Shown here: positions 54,849-64,000 of the stretch, piece after piece
Layout: every line of letters starts with the position of its first letter
How positions within the stretch are numbered: position 1 is the stretch's first letter
Assembly (NCBI GenBank): GCA_013399875.1
Contig: VXAZ01000591.1
Span: 186,001-250,000, forward strand
Source of the DNA: Gymnorhina tibicen
Lineage: Eukaryota; Chordata; Aves; Passeriformes; Artamidae
DNA length: 64,000 bases
Reading direction: 5' to 3'
The notes under the pieces: model-generated
Told to the model about the DNA's origin: nothing
What the model saw: only the letters and a program-made list of their open reading frames with translations
Databases searched by the model: none
Position numbers and translations under genes: made by a program

Positions 54849-55040
54849 GAGAGGGAAGGAGAAGGAGAAGGAGGAGGAAGAAGAGAAGGAAGAGAAAAAA
54901 GAGGAGGACGTAAAGGAGAAGGATGAGGAGGAAATTGAGGAGGATGAGGAGATGGAGGAGGAGGAGGAGGAGGAGAAGGAGATGGAAAAGGAGAAGGAGA
55001 AGAGGAGAAGGGGAAGGGGAAGGGGAAGGNGAAAAGATGT
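54849..55040. repeat. Polypurine tract (GGA/GAA) with one N
   Basis: Nearly 190 bases are G and A only, built from GAGGAGGAAGAAGAGAAGG-like words. A single N lies at 55030, near the GGGGAAGGGGAAGG end. Glu- and Lys-rich frames on the plus strand and Leu/Ser/Pro-rich ones on the minus strand result from it. Such tracts can form triplex structures and are hard to sequence. Confidence 0.95.
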
Positions 55041-55839
55041 CCCAGAGATGTCTGGGCAGTGAGGGGTTCTCCTTCCTCCTCCCCCAACACAATTCCCAGA
55101 CCTCTCCCCAGGGTCCTCCCCAGCCCTTGGGGGGGCTGGATTCCCCCTCTGGATGCATCCACCCGGGAATTGTCACTGTGGGGCACAGGGGGGATTCAGG
55201 CAGTCCCAGGGGCTCCCACAAACCCAGCCCTTGCTGGGACCTGCCTTTGATTCCCTCCTCTGGGGGTTCCGCGTGCTCACAGGAAAGGGAAGCGGGGTTG
55301 TTATTCTGTGAAGAGGGACTTGGGAACAAAGCTTGGACTCATCCCTGCGTAGGGAACAACTCCACAGTGAGCAGAGATCGGAAAAATCAGCCCCAGTCTG
55401 GTCACAGAATGGCTCTGGTGGCTTTTCCTCTCTTTTTTTTTGTCCTTTTTTAAATTGCAAATCTCTCCAGTCCTGAACGTTCGAACAATTCCGAGTCTCC
55501 TTCCATCTTTTTACGTATTTAAATGGATAATGGATAATCACTCTGATATTTGGAGGCGGAAACTGGGATTTCAGATGGGCACAACGGGGACATGCAGGGA
55601 AGGGGGGAGAGCTGACACCCCCTTATCACCCAGCCATCCGTATCTCTGCAAATATCAAATAAAAACCAGGGAAAAAAATGATTCTAACCCCTCCCTCATC
55701 CCAAAGTACAGCAAATTCCTTGGTTACAGCCTCCCTACAATTCCTCTGGGGTGAATTCCTCGTGGTGCTTGAATTCCGTGCAATAACACTGTAGCAAAGA
55801 CTCCGATTGAAAAATTGAGAGGGGGGGTGGGGGAAAAGA
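55041..55839. other. Unique sequence
   Basis: No gene or repeat is recognised. The G-run GAGGGGGGGTGGGGGAAAAG lies at 55818-55837. Confidence 0.55.
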
Positions 55840-56120
55840 AAAATGGCAAGAAATCATCGATGCAAATTGTTCTCCCGAGCTATTTTCCAAAGGCTGCTCG
55901 GGATGCGACTTCCCGGGCTGGCATTAGGAACACTCGCAGCTCGCCTGAAAGCCAGGAGAAGAATTGCAGTGGTTAACGGCCATCTCCAGAAAGATACTTC
56001 AGATTATCCCAAATTACCCCGCTGAAAGAGGAATCCGAGGATATTTGCTTTAATGTCAGAGCTGCGGGAGGAGCCCGTTCCCGTTTTCTATGAAATATGA
56101 GGAAAATACAAATCGAGCCC
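55840..56120. promoter_or_regulatory. Candidate regulatory block with octamer motif
   Basis: Contains AAATCATCGATGCAAATTGT, in which ATCGAT (55856-55861) overlaps the octamer ATGCAAAT (55860-55867), followed by CpG-bearing unique sequence and AT blocks to about 56120. No repeat is recognised. The role is inference. Confidence 0.35.
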
Positions 56121-56180
56121 ATATTTATTAAAGTCGCTTCCCTCCGCCTCTCCCTTGGTTCCTTGGATCCCTTTTCCTGC

Positions 56181-56262
56181 TCACCAGAGGGGCTGGAGGG
56201 AGCTGGGAGGGTTCATCCTGGAGAAAAGGAGGATCAGGGGGACCTTATCCCCCTTTCCTGGT
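56181..56262 (+). mobile_element. CR1 fragment (ORF2 end region)
   Basis: CTCACCAGAGGGGCTGGAGG, GAGCTGGGAGGGTTCATCCT, GGAGAAAAGGAGGATCAGGG, GGACCTTATCC corresponds to the end of CR1 ORF2 in sense. It lacks the 3' end and stops after about 80 bases. Confidence 0.82.
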
Positions 56263-56495
56263 GTCTCCAAGCAAACTCATCCCCGAAAACCCAAGGAGAA
56301 CCTTGATAAAGCTCAATATTAATGCCCATCATGCCATGAATCCAAGGAAAATTCACCCCTCATCTCCTTAACCCGTTGGAAAAAACTGTCAGAGGCCTTT
56401 GGGATAGAAGGATCTGAGGGGATGGAGCGTTTTAATTTGAACAAGGAAGAATCCCGAGGCCAGGGAAAAAAAGGAGAAGTCAGGAGGATTACACA
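56263..56495. other. Unique sequence
   Basis: Short unique stretch between the CR1 fragment and the motif-bearing block; no feature is recognised. Confidence 0.5.
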
Positions 56496-56740
56496 TGGAA
56501 TAGCTCATTATGGAAGCGTTGTAGAGTCATTATTTTAAATAAGTGCATCTCATTCCAGAGGCTGGGATGGGGAACGGGATGGATTCCGTGTCAGATGGAT
56601 TTGCATTATTATTTATTCATGAGCTCTAAAAGGATCATTATTTCTGACGGACAGCTGCTGTCAAAAGATTTATGGAGGGGAGCTCGTGTTTTCCCATAAT
56701 AATCATTAATCGATAAACATCGGGAAAGGGCGCTGGAAAT
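56496..56740. promoter_or_regulatory. Candidate regulatory block (octamer, E-box, MEIS-like)
   Basis: Includes an octamer ATTTGCAT (56599-56606), an E-box CAGCTG (56652-56657) overlapping CTGTCA (56658-56663, MEIS/PBX-like), and AATCATTAATCGATAAACAT (56701-56720). No repeat is recognised. Motif density suggests a conserved element; binding is not shown. Confidence 0.4.
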
Positions 56741-56884
56741 TCCGTGTTTCCAGGATACACGGATACCTCTAATTGGGAACAGGTTTCCATTTGGGAGAGC
56801 AGATCGTTTTCCCATTCCTTCTAATTGAACACAAGCTGAGGTGGCAGGAGAGCACCCACTGTGGCTTCATCCCAAAAAACCCAA

Positions 56885-56945
56885 GAACCTCGGAAGTGCC
56901 CACGGCCAGGTTTGGAGCAAGCTGAGATAGTGGAAGGTGTCCCAT
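56885..56945 (+). mobile_element. CR1 fragment (type A, degraded)
   Basis: CTCGGAAGTGCCCACGGCCA, GGTTTGGAGCAAGCTGAGAT and AGTGGAAGGTGTCCCATGG match the sense CR1 body; both ends are lost. Confidence 0.8.
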
Positions 56946-59181
56946 GGATTTGCTCACAGAGGTGATTTCTTTTCCCAGTAATTCCTTTTGTTATTCCCCT
57001 GCTTCAGGCTTGGAAGGCCCCAAGCGAAGCTTCCAGGTGGAATTTGCCACAGGGATTTGGAGCCCATCCTGTCTTCTGTCCCAAATTCCTTCTCCTTCCC
57101 GAGGGCTGGCCAAGGATTCCCAGCTGTGCCAAAGGGCACCAGCCCCGTTTTCCCTGGGCATCCAGGAATTGGTCCACAGCTCAGCACTGCTCCTGCTTTT
57201 CCTGCTCCCCTCAGCGCATCCCTGGCTCCATCCCTGTTCCTCATGTCCTGGTGGAATTCCCAGGTGAGCCCTTCCCTCGAAACCTCATTTTTCACCCATA
57301 AATAAACCTCAAATATTAAATTTTATTTGATTTTTTCATACCAGAATGGCACCAGATGGATTTGGGATGTTCCTTGTCCATGTGCTCCAGCTTTGGAACT
57401 GCAAGGAAAAAGCAGGGAATCCGAGTTAGGCAGGAAGTGCTTCCCAAATCCCACGGTGTGGAAAAGAACCTCAAAGCCATTCCTAAACATAAACGCAGTG
57501 CAGCAAAATTCCCTCCAAAACCCCCCAATACTTCCCAAGGTCACTGTTCCCTGGCTGCCCCCACCTTATCCAGGAGGCAGATGTGGGAAGGAAGGGAATT
57601 TCACAGAGGTTTTGTGCTGGAGCTGGGATTGGAATGTTGAACATTCCAGGATAATTTCATTTTTAACACATTTACACCCTGAGCTGGTGCCTCCTCTAAT
57701 AATAAATCGCATTTTCTGTGGTGCCACGAGCGTTTTTGATGTTCCAGCCTAAAATCCGGAGGAATTGTGCCGGCAGGAAAAGCAGCCAGGAGTCACCAAA
57801 GTCCCAGCTCTTTGAAAGGGACGCTCAACTCTGATCATGAAAGTCTCCTTTGGAAAAATATGTAAAAAAATCCCGAAATTCCGTTCAAATGAGCTGCCTG
57901 GAATATTTGATGCCCTGACAACTGTTCAGCCTCAAAGGCAGGGAGAGAATGGGCCTGAAATGCTCATTAAAATCCCAATAAAACCAGGCTTTAGGAAAAG
58001 AGGTTCTTTTCTCCCCAGCACGATGGGAGAGAGTGGAAATTCCAGCTCTTAATTCCAGCTCTTTTCCCATCCTCCCCTTGCTCCACTTCCAATCCCTTTC
58101 CCGGTGCTTTAGAGGTGCTCGGGCCGGGTTAACCCTTGCAGAGCTCAGGAATGGGGAATTTTTTCCAGCAGGTTGGGCATAAATCCTTGGAAAGTGGGAA
58201 CGTGCTGCCTCCATCCCTGATTTTGGGGGTTCTGGAGGCCACGGAGGAGCAGGATTTTGGTGTTGTCCTGCTTTGCTCCCGGCGCTTCCAGAGCCTCATC
58301 CTTGTCTGCGTGGAGCCACCTGGGCATCCTCAGGTGCGCCGGGAATGATTCCACTCCAACCTCCGGTGTCATCCCAGTCTGCAGCTATTAAAGCCTGGCT
58401 CGGAGCCCAAAATTTAATACTGGGATTAAAGGCAGCGCGTTTTTCCTGCTGGGAACATCCGCATTTTCTGAATGAGCGCGCCCTGCTCCCGGCTAATTAG
58501 GAGCAGGTTGATTGCAGCATCTGTCACCTGGAGCTCCACGATTTATCCCGGGGGCTCCTCGTGGGGAGGGAGCTGTCAAAAGCTGGGAAGGGGCAGGATG
58601 CGGGAAAACGGCTGCTGCTGGGGGGAAATCCCCTCTGGAAAAGCGGGGAGAGCGCTGGAAAAATTCCAGGCAATTAGAGGCATTGTGGTGGCCTAATTGC
58701 CTTGTTTGCCGATGATTTTGGGGAGATATCCATGGCAACGGCGGGATCACGCACGGGTGTGTTGTGGCTGCCGTGCCTGGAGCCACTGGGCTTCCTTTTC
58801 CCCTTGGATGCAGGCAATTCCATCGTTTTTCCTGGAGGAATATCCCGGTTTAAAGCACTGCAACCTCCAGCAGTGCTGCCCCCACTGCAAGCCTGGGAAG
58901 GACAGGGCTTCCTCTTCCTCAGGCTTCGAATTCCCCACCGGGAGCTTCCAGAAGACATGGGGATACAAATCCGTGTGGGATATTATTTGCAGGGAGAACT
59001 GGAAATAATCACGGGATAGAGTTCCAGCACCTTTTATCCCAACAGTGAGCCTTCCAGGCAGCTGAGGTGGGAAAAAAATGGGATTTAAAGGGTGACAATC
59101 TGAAGGGTTTGTTGGGGGTCCCTAAACCTGCACCAGGTCCTATTTTGAGGTGTTCTGGGTGGCAGATTCTCACTTCCCTGT
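56946..59181. other. Unique sequence
   Basis: No gene or repeat is recognised. Frames of 100-141 residues near 57.0-57.7 kb overlap in several phases and show no domain. Confidence 0.55.
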
Positions 59182-59519
59182 ATTCTGTGATCCTTGTTCT
59201 CCATAATCCCTGTGTTCCCTGATCCCTGTGCTCCATGATCCTTGTTCTCCATGATGAGCTCCACGATCCCTGTGTTCCATGATCCTTGTTCTCCACAATC
59301 CTTGTGCTCCATGATCCCTGTGTTCCATGATCCTTGTTCTCCATGATGAGCTCCACGATCCCTGTGTTCCATGATCCTTGTTCTCCATGATGTGCTCCAC
59401 GATCCCTGTGCTCTGTGATCATTGTTACCCATGATCCTTGTTCTCCATGATCTCTGTGTTCCATGATCCCTGTTCTCCACAATCCTTGTTCTCCGTGATC
59501 CCTGTTCTCCACGATCCCC
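59182..59519. repeat. 15/30-bp minisatellite (CCATGATCCYTGTTCT-like)
   Basis: About twenty units of 15 bases such as CCATGATCCTTGTTCT and CCATGATCCCTGTGTT alternate, partly as a higher-order set interrupted by GATGAGCTCCACGATCCCTG and GATGTGCTCCACGATCCCTG. Because 15 is a multiple of three the minus strand gives 167- and 177-residue frames of repeated H-R-D-H-G-E-Q-G-S-W-like peptide in more than one phase. These are a repeat product, not genes. Confidence 0.92.
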
Positions 59520-60032
59520 GTGCCCCTTTGGAGCTGGCTCCTGCCCCATTCCTTGCCTCCACCTCCCTGCCTTCCCTCCTCTGGATATTGTTCCTGACAT
59601 CTCCCTGATATTTTTCATGTGGTTCCCTGCCAGGTTTTATGTTCCTGCTTCCAGTTCCTGGCCACAGGAGTGGGATTTGGGAGCTTGGCCGGGTGCAGCG
59701 CGGATTTCACCTGCTCCACAAATTCCTGATGGTTTTCTCCTCTTCCCACCCTTCCACAGGGACTTTCACCACCCTGAGGGTGTTAAATCTGAGGAATTCT
59801 CTCCGTGTGCACGGAGCATCATTATCCCGACACTTGGTTTTCCTCATGAGACGTGAGGAGCACTTGGAGGCATCTCATTAAAATAAATCAGCTTCAAAGG
59901 GCACCACAATTTTTTCCATCTTTTATCCGGCCCGGAATCTTTCAAATTAAGCCGGGTTTAAAATGCCAATATTGATTTTGGTGCTGGCTGATGGAAGGGT
60001 CTAGGAGAGGTCTGGGAAACAGGATGTGCTTT
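59520..60032. other. Unique sequence
   Basis: No gene or repeat is recognised. Confidence 0.6.
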
Positions 60033-60312
60033 TCATTTTACTTTTTAAAATTTCATTTTGTTTTATTTTATGTTATTTTATTAATTTAATGTTATTTTAT
60101 TTTACTTTATTTTTATTTTATTTTTCTTTATTTTATTTTAATTTTATTTTACTTTAATTTTACTTTAATTTTATTTTAATTTTATTTTAATTTTATTCTT
60201 TATTTTACTTTATTTTAATTTTGTTTTATTTTATTTCTACTTTATTTTATTTTTATTTTATTTTTACTTTATTTTACTTTATTTTGATTTTATTTTAATT
60301 TCATTTCATTTC
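60033..60312. repeat. ATTTT-type AT-rich microsatellite
   Basis: About 280 bases consist almost wholly of TTTTA and TTTATTTTAATT words with scattered C and G. It resembles the array at 11.7-12.0 kb, on the same strand, but without long TATTTA stretches. Confidence 0.93.
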
Positions 60313-61280
60313 CTCTCTGCTAGGACAGCACCTTGCCATCAGCATTTCTTTTATTTGCACATATGGAACCAGGCAGGGAGCACAGCTGGGAAGAGCTGCT
60401 GGCCATTCCCAATGCTTTCCTTGCCTCTGGAGAGCTCGGAAAACCACCCTCGCTGAGGAGTAATTAAGCAGGAGAGTTAATAAATCCACGGTCAGGATAA
60501 AATGAGGATCGTGATACCAACATATGGGAAAGATTTGGGAATTTATTGGGTTTCCAACAGCTGAGCCGTTTGTGGGAAGGCGTTTTTAGGGAAAAAGCTG
60601 TGGCAGGTACAGGTGGGAGCAGAGATTCCCTGGAGCAGAGGCACATTCCCTGGATTTCCCAGCACCGTCCCGTTAAATTCAGAGAAGTGCAACAGTAAAT
60701 AAATTTTTAAAAACCCCCAAAAAACATGGGCAGAAAACCCGGGATTTCAGCCCCCTGTGGGAATTTATCCAGGTGCTGAGGGAGGCAGGAGGAGCTGGGC
60801 AACACTTCCAGCTTTAATTTGGATTTGTGGGTCTGGGATAGAGGCTCAAAGAGCCCACAGAGATGGATTTTAGCCATAAATAAAATTAAAATGGAATCGC
60901 TCCACTTCTGAGAGAGGTTTTACCGCCTCCAGAGGGCTGGGGCTGTTGGCAGCTCAGCTTCCCAGCTAAGAAAATTCCAGTGAAAAAGTAGGAAAAATCT
61001 CATTCCATCTCCCTTAACCTCAGTTTAGGGAGATTCTGTGCCCCACCTGACTATTAAAATCTAGTTAGGCCTGGCCTAGGACTCGGTGGCATTAATGCAC
61101 TGCAAACGTTGGGGTTTCATCCCTGCTTAGGCCGGGTCGGGGTTTAAGCGCGGCTCGGTAAGGACAGAGCTCAGTAAAGCACGGCTGAGGTTCAGCCTGG
61201 GAGATGCCGAGCGGGTTTCCAAGAGTTTCCTGGAAGAGGGATGTGGGTTCTGTGAGAATGAAGTTCCCAGTCAGCCCCTG
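60313..61280. other. Unique sequence
   Basis: No gene or repeat is recognised. Confidence 0.6.
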
Positions 61281-61505
61281 GATCTTAAATCCCATCCCAT
61301 CCCCTGCCATGGGCACCTCCCACTATCCCAGGGTGCTCCAGCCTGGCCTTGGACACTCCCAGGGATCCAGGGGCAGCCACAGCTTCTCTGGGAATTCCAT
61401 CCCAGCCCCTCCCCACCCTCCCAGCCAGGAATTCCTTCCCAATATCCCATCTCTGCCTGCCCCCTGGGTTCTTGCCATATTTTCCCCCTTGTCCTATTTA
61501 AGCAT
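61281..61505 (-). mobile_element. CR1 LINE 3' fragment (type A), 3' tip missing
   Basis: Antisense CR1 from ATCTTAAATCCCATCCCATC through CACTATCCCAGGGTGCTCCA, GACACTCCCAGGGATCCAGG, CCAGCCAGGAATTCCTTCCC to a worn TTTTCCCCCTTGTCCTATTT. The GGCAGGGACACC block is shortened to GGGCACC, and the terminal GGAATGGTTTGGG part is not recognisable. Confidence 0.9.
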
Positions 61506-62000
61506 CCCATTCCCAGCAGGTCCTGCACATCCCGGTTCGCCTCACCTTGGAATGCCAGGCAGAAATCCCAGGATTTTCCCCCACCAGGAGCACTGAGCAC
61601 CTCCAGGATCTTTAAGCCCCACATTTGCGGTGCAGCAAATCTGGTAAATATTGTTGAATAAATCATTCCTTGTTTTTACAGGGAATTTTCCCTCGGGGCA
61701 GAGCCACAGAAATACCTGGACGAGGAAAAGCCTCCGGCAGAATTGAATTTGCATGGAAAATAATCCCACAATAAAACAGCACAATAGCTGGGCAAATAAA
61801 AGGAGAGGAAAAGTGAAGTTAAAATACGGCTCCATAAACCAGGAGCTATAAACCAGAAATCCCGGGAAGAGGAGGTTTTCCATGTATTTTTCTGTTCTAT
61901 GGAGTCAGAGGTCACCTTAAGTAAAGTGACCACGCTGGTGGAGGAGCAGCGTCCTCAGCATCCCGCCTTCCTAGGGTAGCCCAAAACCTTGGAAAAAGCC
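61506..62000. other. Unique sequence
   Basis: No gene or repeat is recognised. Confidence 0.6.
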
Positions 62001-62464
62001 AGCCAGGTGGGCTCTGGGGGCTGGCACAGGGATTTATGACCTGTTTTATGGGAATTTGGGAAGCAGAGGCTCCCACCAGCACAGATCCCATGGATGTGGC
62101 TCCTGCATCTCCTGCATCTCTTCCTGGATTTCACCTGCGCTGCAGTCGGGGCTGAGCAGGCAGAGGGACATTCCTGGGATTCCAGTGGAGCCAGAGCCAG
62201 GTGGGCTCTGGGGGCTGGCACAGGGATTTATGACCTGTTTTATGGGAATTTGGGAAGCAGAGGTTTCCCCCAGCACAGATCCCATGGAGCTGCTCCTGCA
62301 TCACTCCCCAGATTTCGCCTGCACTGCTGAGCAGCAAGAAGGACATTCCCGGAATTCCAGTGGAGCCAGGTGGGCTCTAAAGGCTGGCACAGGGATTTAT
62401 GACCTGTTTTAGAGGAATTTGGGGCTGAGCAGCAAGAGGGACATTCCTGGAATTCCAACGGAGC
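62001..62464. repeat. 170-194-bp tandem array (about 2.7 copies)
   Basis: AGCCAGGTGGGCTCTGGGGG starts at 62001 and 62195 and its variant at 62364, so the units are 194 and 169 bases. Each carries GGCACAGGGATTTATGACCT, GTTTTATGGGAATTTGGG, CAGCACAGATCCCATGGA and GGACATTCCTGGGATTCCAG. The second unit is shortened internally and the third lacks the block between GAATTTGGG and GCTGAGCAGC. No family is recognised. Confidence 0.9.
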
Positions 62465-62762
62465 ACGGGATCATTAGGGACTTAGAGCAGGATTAAGGAA
62501 CTCAGCTAATGAATCGTTCCAGCTGACCCCAGCCTGGGTTTGAAGACTGTTTTAGGTTAATTCCCAGCGCTGATATCCCAGGCACAAGCTCATGGACACG
62601 GAACGATGGGAAAGGCCCTCTCCAGGTGGGAATATATCCCAAGGAAGGGAGGGAGAGCAGCAGGGACTGCCTGGAAGCAGCACTGGTGGTGTCCCTGCCC
62701 AGAGAGTGGGAATCCCTGACCCAGGGGAGACGCCTTGGAGGACAGCGTGATGTGCTCGAGGG
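62465..62762. other. Unique sequence
   Basis: No gene or repeat is recognised. Confidence 0.6.
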
Positions 62763-63262
62763 GAACACGGAATCAGGGAATGGGTTGGGTTGGAAAGGAC
62801 CTTAAAGCTCATCCCATTCCTCCCCTGCTGTGGGCAGGGACACCTCCCACTATCCCAGGGTGCTCCAACCTGGCCTTGGACACTTCCAAGGATCCAGGGG
62901 CAGACACAGCTTCTCTGGGAATTCCAGCCCAGCCAGGAATTCCTTCCCAATATCCCATCCATCCTTGCCCTCTGGCAGTGAGAAGCCATTCCCTGTGTCC
63001 TGTCCCTCCAGGCCTTGTCCCCAGTCCCTCTCCAGCTCTCCTGGAGCCCCTTTAGGCCCTGCAAGGGGCTCTGAGCTCTCCCTGGAGCCTTCCCTTCGCC
63101 AGGTGAACATTCCCAGCTCTCCCAGCCTGGCTCCAGAGCAGAGGGGCTCCAGCCCTGGGAGCTGCTCCATGGCTTCCTCTGGCCCTGCTCTGGAATCCAA
63201 CCACATCCTCCTGCTGTTGGATCACAGAGCTGGAGGCAGCTCTGCAGGTGGGACCTCACCTG
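62763..63262 (-). mobile_element. CR1 LINE, longest copy here, includes end of ORF2
   Basis: Antisense CR1 of about 500 bp. After the tip (CACGGAATCAGGGAATGGGT) come GTGGGCAGGGACACCTCCCA, CAGGGATCCAGGGGCAGACA, GAAGCCATTCCCTGTGTCCT and CCAGTCCCTCTCCAGCTCTC. The part from about 63085 to 63262 corresponds to the end of ORF2: the minus-strand frame still shows a worn form of the family's ...ELGLFSLEKRRLRG region. It is interrupted and cannot encode an enzyme. A 235-residue frame here (62552-63259) is CR1 read-through. Confidence 0.94.
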
Positions 63263-63283
63263 CTTGGAATAGAGGGATTTACT

Positions 63284-63330
63284 GGGAGGAATTTTCCCTG
63301 ATATCCAACCTAAACGTCCCCTTACAAAAC
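63284..63330 (-). mobile_element. CR1 fragment (type B)
   Basis: GGAGGAATTTTCCCTGATAT followed by CCAACCTAAACGTCCCCTTA resembles an internal piece of type B CR1 in antisense, just beyond the long type A copy. Both ends are lost. Confidence 0.65.
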
Positions 63331-63546
63331 TGGGTTTGGCACTGGGGGAAAATTCCCATCACTTTTCCATGTGCAAACCTCTCCAGGTCCCCCCTGAATT
63401 CCTGGCTGGATGCAAAGCCCTGGGATTGCTGGAAGTGCTTCCATCCCCATTCCTCAACATCTCCTCACCATTAATAACCCATTCCCTAATTAATTCCCTA
63501 ATTAACCTCTGCCACCTGCTTTTCCAGGTGTAAACCAGTGGAAGGT
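63331..63546. other. Unique sequence
   Basis: No gene is recognised; TTAATAACCCATTCCCTAAT and AATTAATTCCCTAATTAACC form a short TAATTAA-rich stretch at about 63470-63505. Confidence 0.5.
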
Positions 63547-63630
63547 GAGTGGGAATGGGGCAGGAGTAGGAATGGGAATGGGAATGGGAATAGGAATATG
63601 AATAGGAATGGGAATAGGAATGGGAAGAGC
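63547..63630. repeat. GGAATG hexamer repeat
   Basis: GGGAATGGGGCAGGAGTAGG is followed by about ten GGAATG or GGAATA units to about 63630. Both strands keep an open frame through part of it. Confidence 0.9.
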
Positions 63631-63866
63631 CTTGGGGCCATCAGATCCCTCCAGGAGCAGGATTTGTGTGCCAGTCATAAAAACAACACCAAACATTCCC
63701 CCCAGCCTGCGCTCAGGGAAAATAAACAACAATTCCTGCCAGCTCCGAGGGAATATTATGGGCTGTGTGTTCCTGATTTACCTCCAGCTCTTGCCAGTCC
63801 CTCAGGGATTTATTGCCGCCCTGGCCCAGGTGATCCCATTCCAGGCACCAGCTCCATTCATCCGAC
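63631..63866. other. Unique sequence
   Basis: No feature is recognised. Confidence 0.6.
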
Positions 63867-63940
63867 GTGGGAACGAGTTCCCCTAAGGACAATGTTCTTC
63901 CAGGTGGGAACAATTCCCCCTAAGGACAATGCTCTTCCAC
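63867..63940. repeat. 37-bp tandem duplication
   Basis: GTGGGAACGAGTTCCCCTAA with GGACAATGTTCTTCCA and GTGGGAACAATTCCCCCTAA with GGACAATGCTCTTCCA lie 37 bases apart (63867 and 63904). About 90% identical by eye. Confidence 0.88.
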
Positions 63941-64000
63941 ATGCAGCCCCTCCAGGATGTTTCCCTTCAGGAGTTATTGTAGCCCTGCGTGGTGGGAATG
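63941..64000. other. Unique sequence at the window edge
   Basis: No feature is recognised; whatever it belongs to continues beyond the window. Confidence 0.5.

Noticed and set aside
54601..55329. 242-residue minus-strand frame rich in Leu, Ser and Pro
   Set aside because: It is a translation of the polypurine tract's complementary strand and includes an ambiguous base.
59009..59618. 167- and 177-residue minus-strand frames with repeated peptides
   Set aside because: Two phases are open at once because the minisatellite unit is 15 bases long.
62552..63259. 235-residue minus-strand frame
   Set aside because: It is CR1 3' region and a worn end of ORF2. The element is truncated and cannot encode a working protein.
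1..64000. tRNA, rRNA and microRNA genes
   Set aside because: I found no sequence with the conserved boxes and foldback needed for a supported call. A covariance-model scan could detect weak cases that I cannot.

Overview
The window looks like bird genomic DNA, most likely from a songbird or close relative. It carries about 33 fragments of the avian LINE family CR1. They are recognised by a 3' end reading ...AAGGTCCCTTCCAACCCAAACCATTCYATGATTC (type A) or ...TTTTCCAACCTTAATGATTC (type B). No mammalian-type SINE or LINE was seen. Short N gaps inside homopolymer and CCTT-type repeats are typical of a draft vertebrate assembly. 'Bird' is well supported by CR1; 'passerine' is inference.

I found no protein-coding gene that I can defend. 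Every long open frame is explained by a tandem repeat, by CR1, or by chance in a fairly GC-rich, stop-poor sequence. No tRNA, rRNA, CRISPR array, bacterial operon or provirus was recognised. The window is best read as intergenic or deep intronic DNA. Several AT/CpG-mixed, repeat-free blocks hold clustered homeodomain (TAATTA), octamer (ATGCAAAT) and SOX-like motifs and may be conserved regulatory elements. Those calls rest on appearance only.

Layout. 1-16 kb: unique sequence, CR1 fragments at 3.7, 7.2, 9.5, 12.7 and 15.3 kb, a 24-bp minisatellite at 7.5 kb, an AT-rich microsatellite at 11.7-12.2 kb and a 53-bp G/C-hairpin triplication at 13.4 kb. A CpG-rich possible enhancer lies at 15.9-16.4 kb. 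16-28 kb: a gap in poly-A, a chimeric CR1 with an ambiguous base at its junction, an 18-bp octamer palindrome at 18.05 kb, a 101-bp tandem array that includes a CR1 tip at 19.4 kb, a tail-out CR1 pair at 21.3-21.7 kb and a purine-strand minisatellite at 22.9-23.4 kb. 27.8-38.4 kb: two copies of a roughly 750-bp unit lie in inverted orientation about 9 kb apart. Over about 528 bp they differ at only 2 positions, and each is joined to a CR1 3' end. A homeodomain-motif-rich block (30.17-30.44 kb) and a CpG-rich block (36.9-37.4 kb) lie between them. 38-54 kb: mostly unique sequence with small CR1 tips and an imperfect 130-bp direct repeat at 47.6/48.3 kb. 53.8-64 kb: a 200-bp tandem duplication, a polypurine tract, a 15/30-bp minisatellite at 59.2 kb, an ATTTT-type microsatellite at 60 kb, a 170-194-bp tandem array at 62 kb, the longest CR1 remnant at 62.8-63.3 kb, and small tandem repeats at the end.

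The most unusual signal is the inverted pair. A 440-bp non-CR1 sequence is fused to a CR1 3' end in two copies with different flanks on both sides. Either it is a young inverted duplication, or it is an undescribed CR1-mobilised chimeric retroelement. A genome-wide search would decide.
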